A stretch of DNA of 64,000 nt from Gnetum montanum (Eukaryota; Streptophyta; Gnetopsida; Gnetales; Gnetaceae): contig MNCI01000651.1 in assembly GCA_015680685.1 (NCBI GenBank), positions 480,168-544,167 on the forward strand, written 5' to 3'. Position numbers and translations under genes: made by a program. Each line of letters opens with the position of its first letter. The stretch's first letter is position 1. Below, piece after piece: positions 33,816 through 45,260 of the stretch. The notes under the pieces were generated by a model. It saw only the letters and a list, made by a program, of their open reading frames with translations, was not told where the DNA came from and did no database searches.

Positions 33816-34970
33816 GCCATGTAGCCATAATAAAAGCCTATTTAAAATAGAAAAAAAATTTGCTCTTCTTAAAAAAGCAAAATTAGGCATTACTTTTACA
33901 TGTTCACAAAGAAAAACATAAGTTATACATATCAATCACTTCTATTTCCAAATGGTTAATGTACTACAACCATGATTTTGCCCTGTTCACACAACCATAA
34001 TCAAAAAATTCATAAAAAATTCATTTCAGCTCCAAACAAAGTGATTCTACACCATTTGAAAGCTTAAATCAGCCCCTATGTATCCATGCTTAGAAAGAAT
34101 TCAAAACCTTAGCCATTTATGTAGGAAAAAATCATCAATCTGGACAATAATCTAAACATGATGCGAACATCCTTATTACACACACTTAGTAAAAAAATTT
34201 GTAGAAAACTTGTTTTAAGTCCAATTAGAGGGATTCCACTCTATTGAAAAGCTAAAGCTAATTCCCCCATAGCCATGACCAAAAAAGAGCAAAAATATTT
34301 TCCATTTCCTTAGTAAAAAATTCTCAAAATTACATAAAATTATAAAAGCAACACAAACAATCTAACTACACAACATTAGGAAAAGAGCCATAACTTCTTT
34401 GTTTCAAGGTCAAATTAAATGATACAATAGCCATCAGAAAGCTCAAAGGAAGGGATACAAACCCATAACCTTCAAATTTACAAATGTGTAGCTATTTTAC
34501 CAAGGAAAAAATCATATATCTTTGCTTTCTTTTTCATGTCAAAACTTCAAAAACCTAAAAACCTAGATTTCATATTAGCCATGGAAATGGTCAAAATAGC
34601 TAAAAACACTAAAAGCCATTAAAATTCACATCAAAATAATGGGGTAGTATTTTGTTAAAATTTAATTTTAATAAATCCTAAGGCCTAGATTTGAAAAAAA
34701 TTGCCATACCCCAAAATTCTAGGAAAAAAGCATGAAACAACAAGCCCTATTTTTAAAATCAAATCTATGAAAGCTAAAGTGATGAAACAACTATAGATCT
34801 ACATGGAAGTAGCCAAAATAGGAGGTGGGATTTCATCAAAATTTCATTTTAATTCCTCCACCATAGTAGATCTGAAAAAATGATCTTAACACATAGAAAG
34901 CAAAAAACTAAAAAAACCACAAGAAAAAAAAGGCAAAAATAGGAAGAAACAAGACTAGGCACCATGGATT
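33816..34970. other. AT-rich region upstream of antisense gene
   Basis: No gene supported. A minus-strand frame at 34849-35034 has no counterpart in D, apart from holding an equivalent position to 4175-4411. Confidence 0.3.
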
Positions 34971-37900
34971 TCCATGTTAGGGAAGTAGTGCCCAGTGTGG
35001 AAGAAGAGGGATAACACTCATGCCTACCTCTCAATACTAATGTAGCACAATTTTGACCCCAAAATGAGACCCATGTAACCTAGAAATCCTCTAAACATCT
35101 CTGGTAGCTTTGAAACCTTACCATACCTAGTCAAAACTAGTTAAAACTGGTAAAAATCTTGGATTTGGTGTTTTCCATGCTGGGGGAGGCTTCTTCCACA
35201 CTGGGGATTCCATGATTAGCATGGATAGATGGTGGGAAACCAAAAATGACCTAAATTGATGACCTAATGTCCATTTCTTAACACTTGGTGATCCCTAGAC
35301 CCTACCAAAATGCTCTGGAGCCTTCGAAAGCTCAAAAATTTGTTAAATGTGGTACAAAAATGTCATAACCCTCTCATCCATACTACATCCACCATGCCTA
35401 GTGTGGAAGAAAGGGTGGAGATTTCATGAGACACTTAGAACCCTCCAAATTATCAAATCTTGACACCGAACATTGATCGTCAACACTGGCAACCTTGGAG
35501 GTTGACATGCATGGTTGATTGATTGTTAATTTGACCTAGATCTAACTTTCTTCATTGAGGGAGACCTATTCAATTCTAATCCTTCTATCCTCAATGTGAA
35601 AAAAATGGGGGAAGCCCAAAAAGCCCTTCATGGACTTCAAAATGACCGAATCTTGACCTTAGGCACTAATGGCCAATGATAGCAACCTTGTTGACATTCA
35701 TGCATAGCCAGATTGATTAGCAAAGGGCCAAAAAGCTTTCCCCCTAATTTTCCATTCTTAGCATGGAATCCTTAGCATCAAAAAATTGGGGGAAGCCAAG
35801 AAATTACCTTATGATCCTTGAAACAACCACATCTCAACATCATATGTCAGCAGTCAACACTCGCAACATTAGGAGCCTACATGCATTACTAAAAGTAACC
35901 ACAAAAGGCCAAAAAGCTTTTATCCCAATTTTCCATGCTAAACATGGAATTTGTAGTTTTGAAAAGGGGGGGAGACCAAAAATTACCTAATGACCCTTGA
36001 AACAATCAAATTTTAATATAAAGTATCAATAATCAATGCCAGCAACCTTAAAAGATTACATGCATGACTAAAAGCGACCACAAAAGGTCAAAAAGCTTTT
36101 TTTCCAATTTTCCACACTAAGCATGGAAGCCTCAATGTGAAAAAAGGGGAAAATTAAAAAAAAAACCACTCAAAAACCTTCAAAAAAGCAACATTTTGAC
36201 ATTAGGCATTGACATCATCACTAGTAACCTTAGGGACCTACATGCATGATTGAAAATGATGCAAGAAGAGAAAAATATATTTCCCCTCATTTACCACACT
36301 AGGCATACTATCCCCAATTTGGAAAAAAGATGGGGAAGCTCAAACAGCACTTGGAAAACCTATGAACTAACTAGTTTTGACTCTAAACCCTAGTCTGCAA
36401 CCCTAGTAGCCTGAAGGTTGACATGCATGGTTGATTGAAGTCAAAACTAGGCTGGATCTAAGCCTTATGATGTCTCCACACTAGGAATTCCCCCTCTAGG
36501 CTAATAAGCATGGAAATTAATGAGGAGACCCATTTGAGTCCATAACTACCTGGAAACAACATTAACTAAATGTGCATGTGCTCTAGGACCTTGCCAACAC
36601 CATTTGGAACCTTCAAACTTCAAGAAAATGATGCCAAAAGGCTAAAAAGTGATTCCTCCTAGTTTTCCATGTTGTGCATCCCAATCGTAGTGTGGAACAA
36701 AGAGGGAAAGCCAAAAAAAATACTTATAAATACCCAACATGGCAAAATTCCGATACCAAACCCTATTCCTTGACCCCGATAACCCCAAAGGTTGACATAC
36801 ATAATTGATTGAGGTTAAAATTGGTCTAGATCTACGTTGCATGATTCTTCCACACTAGGGATCCCTTTTTCCACATTTAGGATAGTATCTCTAGCATGGA
36901 AAATCAATGGGAAACTTGTTTGAAGCTTCTAAACACCTCAAAATGACATCAAATGACCTTTCATACACTTTAGAAACCTAGTAGTAGCCATTGGAATCAT
37001 TGAACTTCACAATATTGATCCTAGATGGCCAAAAAGTGGGCCCTAGTTTTCCACGCTAAAATTTCCATCCTTGATGTGGAAAAATTAGAGGAAGCTAAAG
37101 AACCACTTAGAGATATCCAAAACTACTAAATTTTGACATGGATCCATAGCCCTTGACCCTGGCAACTCTAGGAGGTAACATGCATAGTTGATTATGACCT
37201 GAATTATCCTAGATCTATGATTCTTGCTTCTTCCATGCTAGAATAACATTCCCAATGTTTAAAAAATATGGAAAAGCTACTTTTCCACTTTTTGTCACAA
37301 GATGGCACTTCTAGAAACCAAAGATATATGCTGGAGAAGCCCAAGACCTCATAACCTCGAGATTTTGCATGTCTAACCTTATTCCAACCTTCAAAACCTT
37401 TTCCATTGATTTTTTCATGTTGGAGTAACTCCCCAATAGTGGAAACAAGGGGGAATACATTAAGTACCCTTAAACAACCTTCAAACATGCCAAAAATCAA
37501 CTAGAAACTTGTAGAATTGAATTTTACAACCCTAGGGGCCTAGAAACCTAGTTGAAATGCTCCTAAATTACTTTGAATTCATGAAAATAGTGTCCAAATA
37601 TTTTTCCACACTAAGGATACTATGCCCAAATTAGAAAAATGGGGGAAGCCATTTTTCCACATCTTGACATTCAAAATTGCCTCAAATTGCCTCAGAACAA
37701 AGCTAGGAGATGCACAAGTTTCAGATCTAGACTCTAGCTACTTTTTTAACCATATTTGACCTTATTATGTGCTTTAATTTTGGTTTTACATGCTAAACCC
37801 CCTCTTTTCCATGCATGCTAGTGTGGAAACAAGGGGGGAAGGCTTCAAGACCTGCTTTTTGGTCTTTACAGACTTCTAGAGTGCCTAATTTTGATGGATC

Positions 37901-38030
37901 TAACCCTATGCTACCTTGGAAAGGTTCTAGAACCTAAATTTTAGACCTCTAAGCATCCCATATCCTATTTCGCCTAGTTTCTACACTAAGTATCCTTGTT
38001 TCCATGCTGAGCCCAATGTGGAAACCTCAA
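34971..38030. repeat. ~185-bp degenerate tandem array with palindromic cores (element C)
   Basis: Cores with TTCCA.G/ACTA and TAG.GTGGAA or AGCATGGAA occur near 34971, 35170, 35385, 35580, 35748, 35927, 36107, 36290, 36473, 36661, 36848, 37049, 37230, 37415, 37600, 37803 and 37978. There are 17 units, with steps of 168-215 and most 175-190. Each core is an inverted repeat, e.g. CCATGCT...AGCATGG (35172-35232) or TTCCATGCTAAACATGGAA (35929). Inter-core text includes GGTTGACATGCATG and GACCACAAAAGGCCAAAAAGC. The array lies between the antisense gene and pol. The D array has the same place and a similar period. Small frames within it are not genes. Confidence 0.7.
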
Positions 38031-38389
38031 AACACTTGATTTTTTAGTCTAAATAGCCTAGAAACAACCTTGATTGATGCCTAAACTCACTTAATATCCT
38101 TTCATCCTCAAAACATGGTTTTCTAAGGCCTAAAATGAACATAACTTAACCATTTTTTAGCTAAATTAGCCAAATTTTATCATATATATCCTATTTTGCT
38201 TGATTTTTGTGTTACTACATAATGTTTTGGCTTGTTTTTTGACTTATGTTGCCTTGATGACTTGGTTGACCTTCTATAGCCTTTATACAGCCTTATATGT
38301 TAATTTTTTGTCTTATTATAGCTCTACTTGCCTTTGTTTGGTTTTTAAATGGTATCAAATAATGGGGTTTGACCTTCCCTAACCACCAT
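38031..38389. other. T-rich spacer before pol of element C
   Basis: T-rich on the plus strand. The frame 38200-38382 is hydrophobic only because of this composition. Nothing recognised. Confidence 0.35.
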
Positions 38390-38485
38390 ATGACCATGGC
38401 CCGTTAAGGTCTTAAACTGGCATCATAGTCCACCAAGACTCTAAACTGGCATCATAGCCAACTAAGACCTAAAATTGGAAAAATT
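38390..38485 (+). repeat. 28-29-bp repeat cluster 2 (before pol)
   Basis: Three units with TTAAACTGGCATCATAG-type cores at 38412, about 38441 and about 38470. Same family as clusters at 29181-29345 and 42222-42300. Confidence 0.6.
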
Positions 38486-38710
38486 GTAACCTTTATTAAC
38501 CACCTATAGTGTTATTTCTTATTATTTGACCTTCACTTGATCTTTGTTTACCTCTATTTCACTTTGCTGAATTGGCCTTATCTCACTGATGACATTGGAT
38601 GGCCTTAATTGCATTAGATTTGCATGTGTTTTATGGCATTTTAACATTATTTATTTACTTTTATTCAAGTTCCACTTAATATGCTTTTGGTTAACATGTA
38701 GGATCAAAGT
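38486..38710. other. Leader of C pol frame
   Basis: T-rich. It ends TTAACATGTAG just before GATCAAAGTATGAGTACC. The AG could be a splice acceptor for making a pol message, but this is inference. Confidence 0.25.
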
Positions 38711-39903
38711 ATGAGTACCTGGAAGCAAATTAGTTTGCCTTTATGTCTATATGGACCTCATGGTGATATTAAATGGTGTATTGACCCTGATTACCTAGAT
38801 CTCAAGCCAGAGAGTCTTGTAGACCACATAGCCTCAATAGAGAAACATCTAAAATGGCCTAAAAACCTAGTCAAAACCCTTGACTTAGAAGCAAGGAACC
38901 AAATTGAAGACTCTCTAGTTGAGGTTCCTATCACAACACATAGTGGTGAGTAGAAAACCCTTAAACTAAGTTCCTCATTAGAGCCTCAATGTGTCCAAGA
39001 TAGCACCAAAGTCTTACAGAACAACATTAAGGCATTTTCCTAGCCATATGAAGATATGCCAGGCCTAGATCCATGTCTAGTCCAACACAACATCATATTG
39101 GACCCTAGCATTAGGCCAAGTAATCAAAAAGTGTATAAGATTAGACCTGATTTGGCCTTTGATGTTCACAATGAAATCTCAAAGATCTACCGAGAAGGTT
39201 TCATTAGGGTTTTCAATTATGCAAAATGGGAATCCAAGATAGTGGTAGTCCCTATGAAAAATGGGAGTATCTATATTTGCATTGATTTTTGAGACCTAAA
39301 TAAAGAAACTGTCAAGGATGACTTCCCTTTACCTAGTATTGATCAACTTATCAATACTATAGCTGAACATTCCTTGTTGTCCTTTATGGATGGATTTTTG
39401 GTATATAACCAAATTATGATCAACCTAGAGCACCAACTTAGCATGACCTTTAGGATACTTTTTGTTATATCATGATGCCCTTTAGCCTTAAGAATACTGA
39501 AGTAACATATCAACAAGCTATGATTTATATATTCAATGATTACATGTTACGATTGCTTAATGATTACATAGATGACATAGTTGTGAAGTCTAATATAGTC
39601 AATGATCATGCTAATGACCTAAATCTTGTGCTTAAACAATGCCTAAAATACAAGCTTAGGCTTAATCCTAAGAACTATGTCTTCCATGTCAAGATCGATA
39701 AGGTGCTTGGCTTTGTAGTCTTTGAAGCAGGGAAACGCATAGATCATAATAAGGTTAAAGCTATATCCAAATTAGCATCACCTATCAAACTTAAAGAGCT
39801 TCAAGGATTACAAGGTAGATTACAGTTTATTTGTAAGTTTATTGCTAGGCTTATGGATAAGTTACAACCCATGCAACATTTACGTAAGAAAAGAGTTCAC
39901 TAG
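38711..39903 (+). pseudogene. pol: Element C pol: reverse transcriptase
   Basis: RT copies element RNA to DNA. The frame starts near ATG 38711 with a Tat-type lead-in (LDLKPESLVDHIASIEKHLK), then PYEDMPGLDPCLVQH (39045-39090), the fingers AKWESKIVVVPMKNGS, FPLPSIDQLINTIAEH and LLSFMDGF at 39330-39390. A small deletion near 39440 shifts the frame. The palm catalytic motif YIDDIVVKS is at 39568-39594, and KELQGLQGRLQFICKFI follows. Stops occur at the conserved Arg of DYRDLN (39290) and at a Trp before EDMPGLD. The gene is homologous to the D pol at 6623-7391 and 13781 onward. Confidence 0.85.
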
Positions 39904-41110
39904 GAGTGGATGGCTCAATGCCAAGAGGCCTTTGAAAATCTTATGCAACAGTTAATACAACTATTGACAATCTATCCTCCACAATAGGGTAAACCATTTT
40001 ACATTTATCTCACCATATCTGATACATCCATTTCCTCTCTACTCTATCAAAAACATGATGATGAAGCAAAAATACCTATATACTATCTTAGCCATGAGTT
40101 AGTAGCCCATGAGACTTGATACACTGAGGTTGAAAAGTATTTTCTAGAACTAGTCTTCTCTTTGAAGAAATGGAGATACTACCTCTTTAGAATCCAAGTC
40201 AATGTAATGTGCAAGGACAACATACTCAGAGCCATAACAACCAGCATTTACGAAAGTAGCTGTATAGCCCGATGGAAAGCCATAACCATGGAATTTGACC
40301 TCCATTATGTCTTTCAATCATCAACAAAAGGTCAAGCTATAACCATATAACTCATAGCTTCACCTATTGATGACTAAGTGGCTATAGATCTTGAGTTCCC
40401 TAATGAACACATTAACATAGTTAGGCAAGTACCCAAGGATTATGAGGTAGTCATGAACTTTGATAGAGCTTTAACTACCCATGGGGTCAATGCTACTAGC
40501 ATTGTCACATTCCCATTTGGTGAGATCTAACCCTTTGCTTATTTTTTTGGGTTTCATGGTACCAACAACATAGCCAAATATGAGGTTTTGATTAGAGGGA
40601 TAATGGTAGCTTGTGACCTAGGAATTAGATGCGTAGCCATCAAAGGCAATTCACAACTCATGGTTAACCAAGTAACCAAAGTCTATGCATGCAAAGCTAC
40701 ACAGTTACAACCTTAGTATGACCTAGGAAAGCAGTTATTATAGCAATTCATAGATGTTGATATCCAACACACACCTCAAAATGAAAATTCCATAGTTAAT
40801 GCAATTGCAACATTATCCCTTAGTGTTATTCCAAATGTGTTTAGCAAGTTACCCACCTTAATTGTGGATTGCGCTACTTCCATCACATAGAACATTGAGG
40901 ATACCATTGTGGCCATCATTCATACTACTCCTCCCAACTAGTGGTATGATGATATTAAATTTTACCTTATGCATGATGAATCCTTACAAGGCCTGACTAC
41001 TACTCAAAAGGACTCATAAGTAAGCAATCAAAGTAATATGTCATTATAGGTGATAATACATTATGTCAACAATCCTATGATGGCATACTCCTAAAGTGCT
41101 TATGTAAAAT
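39904..41110 (+). pseudogene. pol: Element C pol: RNase H and second Tat-type RNase H
   Basis: RNase H removes the RNA strand during replication. The first domain is at 39990-40350 (KPFYIYLTISD, PIYYLSHEL, SLKKWRYYLF). A TGA at 40117-40119 occupies the same codon as in element D (14392-14394). The second domain is at 40430-40830: VVMNFDRALT at the place of the first catalytic Asp, GTNNIAKYEVLI in place of the usual ..NN.AEYEAL, and IKGNSQLMVNQV. In this copy the Glu of AEYE is Lys, a damaged active-site residue. This extra RNase H is diagnostic of the Tat/Ogre lineage. Confidence 0.8.
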
Positions 41111-42178
41111 TGAAGCCAAAATAGTCCTAGAAAATGTTCACAAGGATGTTTATGAAGGGCATATAGGACCTAGAGCCATGACCACTAAGAGTAGATGGTT
41201 AGGCTACTATTGGCCTCATATGGAAAATGACTACCTGCAAAAGGTTAAGCGATGTGACACATGCCAATGATATAGCAACCTAATACATATATCACCAACT
41301 GAGTTACATACAACCTAGATAACATGGTTTTTTCAATGATGAGGGTTAGATATGATTGGACCTATAATGCCTAAGTCTTCTATAGGACATAGCTTCATCA
41401 TCATCATAACTAAATACTTTACCAAGTGGGTTGAGGCCATTTTCCTAAGGAATACCACATCTGAACAAGTTTGCAAATTTATCCTAGATAACGCTATAGT
41501 TCATTTTGGCATACCCATGATCATAGTTATAGATAATGGACCTAAATTTAGTAGCCAAGAAACCAAGGATTTCTATGACAACCTAGGCATTAAGCATTCT
41601 TTCTCATCACCTTACTACCATCAAGCCAATGGACAAGTGAAAGAAAGCAACAAGGCCATCATCAACTTGCTCAAGAAGATTCTCAACAATAGCAAGCATA
41701 AGTGGCATGAGTGGCTTGTCCATGCACTATGGTCATATAGAACAACCTATTGCATGACAACCAACATGACCCCTTATAGCCTTGTTTATGGTTTTAACGC
41801 TATTTTACCTCTTGATATGTATGTGCCATTACTCTAAGTAGCCTTGACCAACTTCATCAATGATGAGCAAAAGGAGTTGAGGACGACAATCCTAGATTCA
41901 ATGGAGGAGCGATGTATGCAAGTGCTTGCTCACATCAAGTAATATCAAGAGAGATAGAAGTGGTAGAATCATCATGACTTGACTAGGAACAAGATCAAGG
42001 AGGGGGACCTAGGCCTCAAGGCCATTCATGAGCATGAGGATAAATTCCCAGTTAATTGGGAAGGATCCTTCCTTGTCACTAGAGCCTATGGAAATGGAGC
42101 ATTCAAAATAGCTTACATGAATGGGAATGAGCTGGCCAATCCAATTAATCATTCCTATCTAAACCCATACTACATGTA
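41111..42178 (+). pseudogene. pol: Element C pol: integrase
   Basis: Integrase joins element DNA to the chromosome. The zinc-binding head is at 41120-41280 (VHKDVYEGHIGP, then RCDTCQ). The core is open for 161 codons (41352-41837): first Asp in GLDMIGPI (41345-41360), second Asp in VIDNGPKFSS, and Glu in QVKESNKAI, so all three catalytic acids can be seen. The C-terminal part (41979-42178) reads IKEGDLGLKAI, FPVNWEGSFLV and ends NHSYLNPYYM. It is the best kept gene part in the window. A few stops lie in the linker between core and tail. Confidence 0.88.
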
Positions 42179-42221
42179 GCTGACAATCATCAACAACTGA
42201 TCCTACATTCAATCATACACT

Positions 42222-42300
42222 ATGATCTTAAATTGGCAACATGACCTGCTAGGGCCTTCAATTGGTACCATGGTCCGCCATGGCCTTAAACTAGCAACTT
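42222..42300 (+). repeat. 28-29-bp repeat cluster 3 (after integrase)
   Basis: Units at 42228, 42257 and 42286 (TTAAATTGGCAACATG, TTCAATTGGTACCATGG, TTAAACTAGCAAC). Same family as clusters 1 and 2. Confidence 0.6.
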
Positions 42301-42384
42301 TGGTGACTTGGATAGCCTGATTCTCATGTGGCCTGTATGCATTGTAGCATTATAATATGCAATTGTGCCTTTTATTCTTTGTTA

Positions 42385-42429
42385 GTGTATCTTGGGTCAA
42401 TCCTCTAGGAGCCAACAAAGAGGGGCCAT
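42385..42429 (+). other. Polypurine tract region of element C
   Basis: GGGTCAATCCTCTAGGAGCC followed by AACAAAGAGGGGCCAT lies directly before the 3' LTR. A close match lies at the same position in element G (minus, 62921-62960: GGTCAATCCTCTAAACATC and AATAGGGGCCAA). Confidence 0.75.
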
Positions 42430-43971
42430 TGAAACATCACAAAAATTTGCATATTATAGTCAATCTTCATAATGTATCTTTTACCCCATGAAACCTAAGG
42501 TAAAAATTCATTGTAAATGTGAAAATTGTAACCCACAGTGGGCAACTTTACATACTTTATACTTTTGAGGTTGAAAAATGCTTCACAAGTGGTCAAAGCC
42601 TCATTCCCCAAGTGAAAAAAGTCACCTAGCCTCTCTATTTGGGCTTGGGGAATCAAAATGCCTTTTGGAATGCCAAAAAAGGTAATTTGATGGGTTTTAT
42701 GGAAGGTATACATTTTTCTACCCTATAAACACATGCAAGGGGTAGATCTCACCTACCCCTAAAGTGGAACTATGGGGGTTTTGGAAACTTTCCACCCTCA
42801 ACATGGAGACCACATACATAGCTTGAAAAATTTTCCCCCTCAACATGGAAGTTTCCCCCCAACATGGAGTCTTCATGGCCAACATGGAAGCCACAAAGCC
42901 AAAATTCTCACTTCATGCACTTCAACGTTGACCAGCCACTTCAATAAGCATGGTGGAGAGCTCAGTGTAGAAGATTCATCTCCAACATGGAAGGTGTGCC
43001 CCAATTACTATTTATAGTAAATGGAATGGCCATGGGAAGAAGCACTTACTATATATAGTAACTTCCAAATTTGGACACCCATGTCATTTGAATTTGGCAG
43101 CTAATTTGCAGCAAATTGGTAGCCATTTTCCAGCCAATTTGCAACTAATTTACAGCCATTTTTGTAGCCAAATCATAGCCATTTTGTAGCCCAATTCATG
43201 GCCCAAAGAACCTATAAAAACTAACCTCAAACACCATTCACAAGTTGAGTAATTTTTCTCATGGTTCAACAGTTTTGACAAGATTCAATACTTTACACTG
43301 TTAAACAAATTCTTAGTAAAGTTCAACTATTTTTTTACAATTCCACACTTGGGGCATTTTCAAGCACTCAAGGGTTATTACAATCTCCCATGTTTGAATC
43401 CTCTTGAACCCCATAATGGAAGTATGCTCACCTTAAGATTTTTGGATTTTTGGTGTCAACACTGCACCTTTAGGATTTCCAAACCTCAGCTTGGAGCTAT
43501 CTAGTATCCAAATTTTTCCCTTTCTCACCTACCCACTAGTGACCAAACTTGTAGATCTAAGGTTGCAATAGTCAAGGAAGGTTTAATAGCATCAGGAGTG
43601 GCTTAGCACTTAGATTATCAAGCACATCACATCGACTTCAATGGCCTTTGAACTCTTGCATAAGTGAACCCCCTTTCTACTCATCCAAGCATCATCTGTA
43701 CATATCTCTCTAACTTATTCTTTATTCTTTCTCAATAAAGTTTTAATTTTTGAGTTTTGTATCCAAAAATATATTTATTTTCTATGCATTATTCTGATTT
43801 ACTTGTATTCCCATGTTTTGAATTTCATAAGTCCCTAGTTGATCTACCAAACTAGCTAGGGCACCTCGAATCCCATTTTTCTCGTGGAGGCCCTAGGGAT
43901 TCGAGGTTGGGAAACTACTACACCAAGGATCCTTGGCTTTTTTCCAGCAACCAAGGTCTTTGATCACAACA
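42430..43971 (+). repeat. Element C 3' LTR
   Basis: 1542 bp, TGAAACATCAC to ...GATCACAACA. It matches 22621-24115 throughout with transitions and small indels, and contains the same run of AACATGGAA motifs at 42800-42990. The frame at 42495-42713 minus is not a gene. Confidence 0.9.
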
Positions 43972-43976
43972 ACAAT
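43972..43976. other. Target site duplication of element C, right
   Basis: ACAAT, compared with ATAAT at 22616-22620. Confidence 0.7.
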
Positions 43977-45260
43977 GTTTTCTTTATATTTTTCCAAACC
44001 TACCCAAAGTCACAATCATTCTGATACATATCAGCAAAATCATTCATACCTTCCATGTGAGGCACACGAAAATTCACCACATGCATCCTAGACAATGCAT
44101 CAGCCATGATATTGGCTTTTCTACTTTTGTGCTATTGAACTCCTATAACTATGCAACTCACTTCATGTGCTTTGTGATCTATTTTCAAGATGAACTCCTT
44201 GGACAACAACTAATTCCTCCAATGCTTGATTTCTTAAAGAAGAGCATACAACTACTTCTCATATATGATATAGTTTTTCCTTGAATCGTTCAAATTTTAA
44301 GAAAACAAAGTAATAGGCCTATCTTCTTGTGAGAGTACCCCACCAATAGCTAGTCCACTTGCATCCACCTCCACCTAAAAAAGATTCTAAAAATCTAGAA
44401 TCACAAGCACTAGTTCATTAATTAACTTTGCTTTCAAAAAGTGAAAGCTCTTTTGGGACTTATTACCCTATCTAGAATATTTATTCTTCTTCAACAAAGT
44501 AAACATAGACTAAGAAATACCACTAAATTTTTTTATGAACCTCCCATAAAAACCTACTAAATTAAGAAATAATCTTATCTCTTCAACATTTTTAAGAGTT
44601 GGCCAATCTCTAATAGCCCTCACCTTAGTAACTCCAATTCAAATTTGGTTTTTAGATATCACAAATCTCAAGTATGTGATTTCATTCCTAAAGAAATGAA
44701 TTTTCTTCACATTGATTACCACATATGCCTCTTATAATTTAAATATAATCTTCTCAAGTAATTCAGATGCTCCTTCTCATTAAATCTATATACCAAAATA
44801 TTATCAAAGAAGATAATCAAATAATTAACAATAAAAATTATTTAATTACATCATGCATAAACCTCATACATGTAGCAAATATATCTATTATTTCAAATTT
44901 CATCACCAACCACTCAAATAATCCATCACATATTTTAAAACCTATCTTTCATTCATCACTAGGCCTAATTCGAATTTGATGATAACTACTCTTCAAATCA
45001 ATTTTGCTAAAAACTTTTTTCATTTGTAAAGACACTAAGGATATTATCCATTCTTGAAATAGGAAACTTGTATCTCATTGTTATCATGTTCACTACCCTA
45101 GACTCAATCCATATTCTCCATTTGTCACTATCCTTCTTTGGAACTAGTACCACTAGAACTACACAAGGTAAAAAGGGTTTCCTCACGAAGCCATTTGCAG
45201 GTTACTCCTTTACTTACCTTTACAATTTTTTCTAGTAATTTAGTACCATATGGTATGCTC
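43977..45260 (-). pseudogene. pol: Element E RT and RNase H
   Basis: Minus-strand reading. The RT N-terminal part is at 45200-44900 (GFVRKPFLPCVVLVVLVPKK, MRYKFPISRMDNIL, then KIDLKSSYHQIRIRPSDE in a shifted frame). The RNase H end lies near 44280-44060: FILKIDHKALE-like text and NIMADALSRMHVVNF, the plant gypsy ..ADALSR motif. The element would copy its RNA through these domains, but several stops and frameshifts are present. The C element entered just after RNase H. Plus-strand frames here (44057-44284, 44767-44979) are shadows. Confidence 0.75.

Larger units (their letters stand above)
22621..43971 (+). mobile_element. Element C: complete 21.35-kb Tat-type Ty3/gypsy retrotransposon
   Basis: LTRs at 22621-24115 and 42430-43971, a primer-binding site at 24124, gag-protease at 25601-28855, pol at 38711-42178 and a purine tract at 42420-42429. 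A second RNase H between RNase H and integrase marks the Tat/Ogre lineage. The length is far above a usual gypsy element because about 9.8 kb separates protease from pol. That space holds a minus-strand multi-exon gene and a ~185-bp array, each end marked by a 28-29-bp repeat cluster. The element lies in the pol of element E. All genes carry stops, so it is inactive. Confidence 0.9.

Noticed and set aside
34971-38030. CRISPR-like or bacterial repeat array
   Set aside because: Units are ~185 bp, degenerate and part of a plant retroelement; there is no conserved short repeat with unique spacers.
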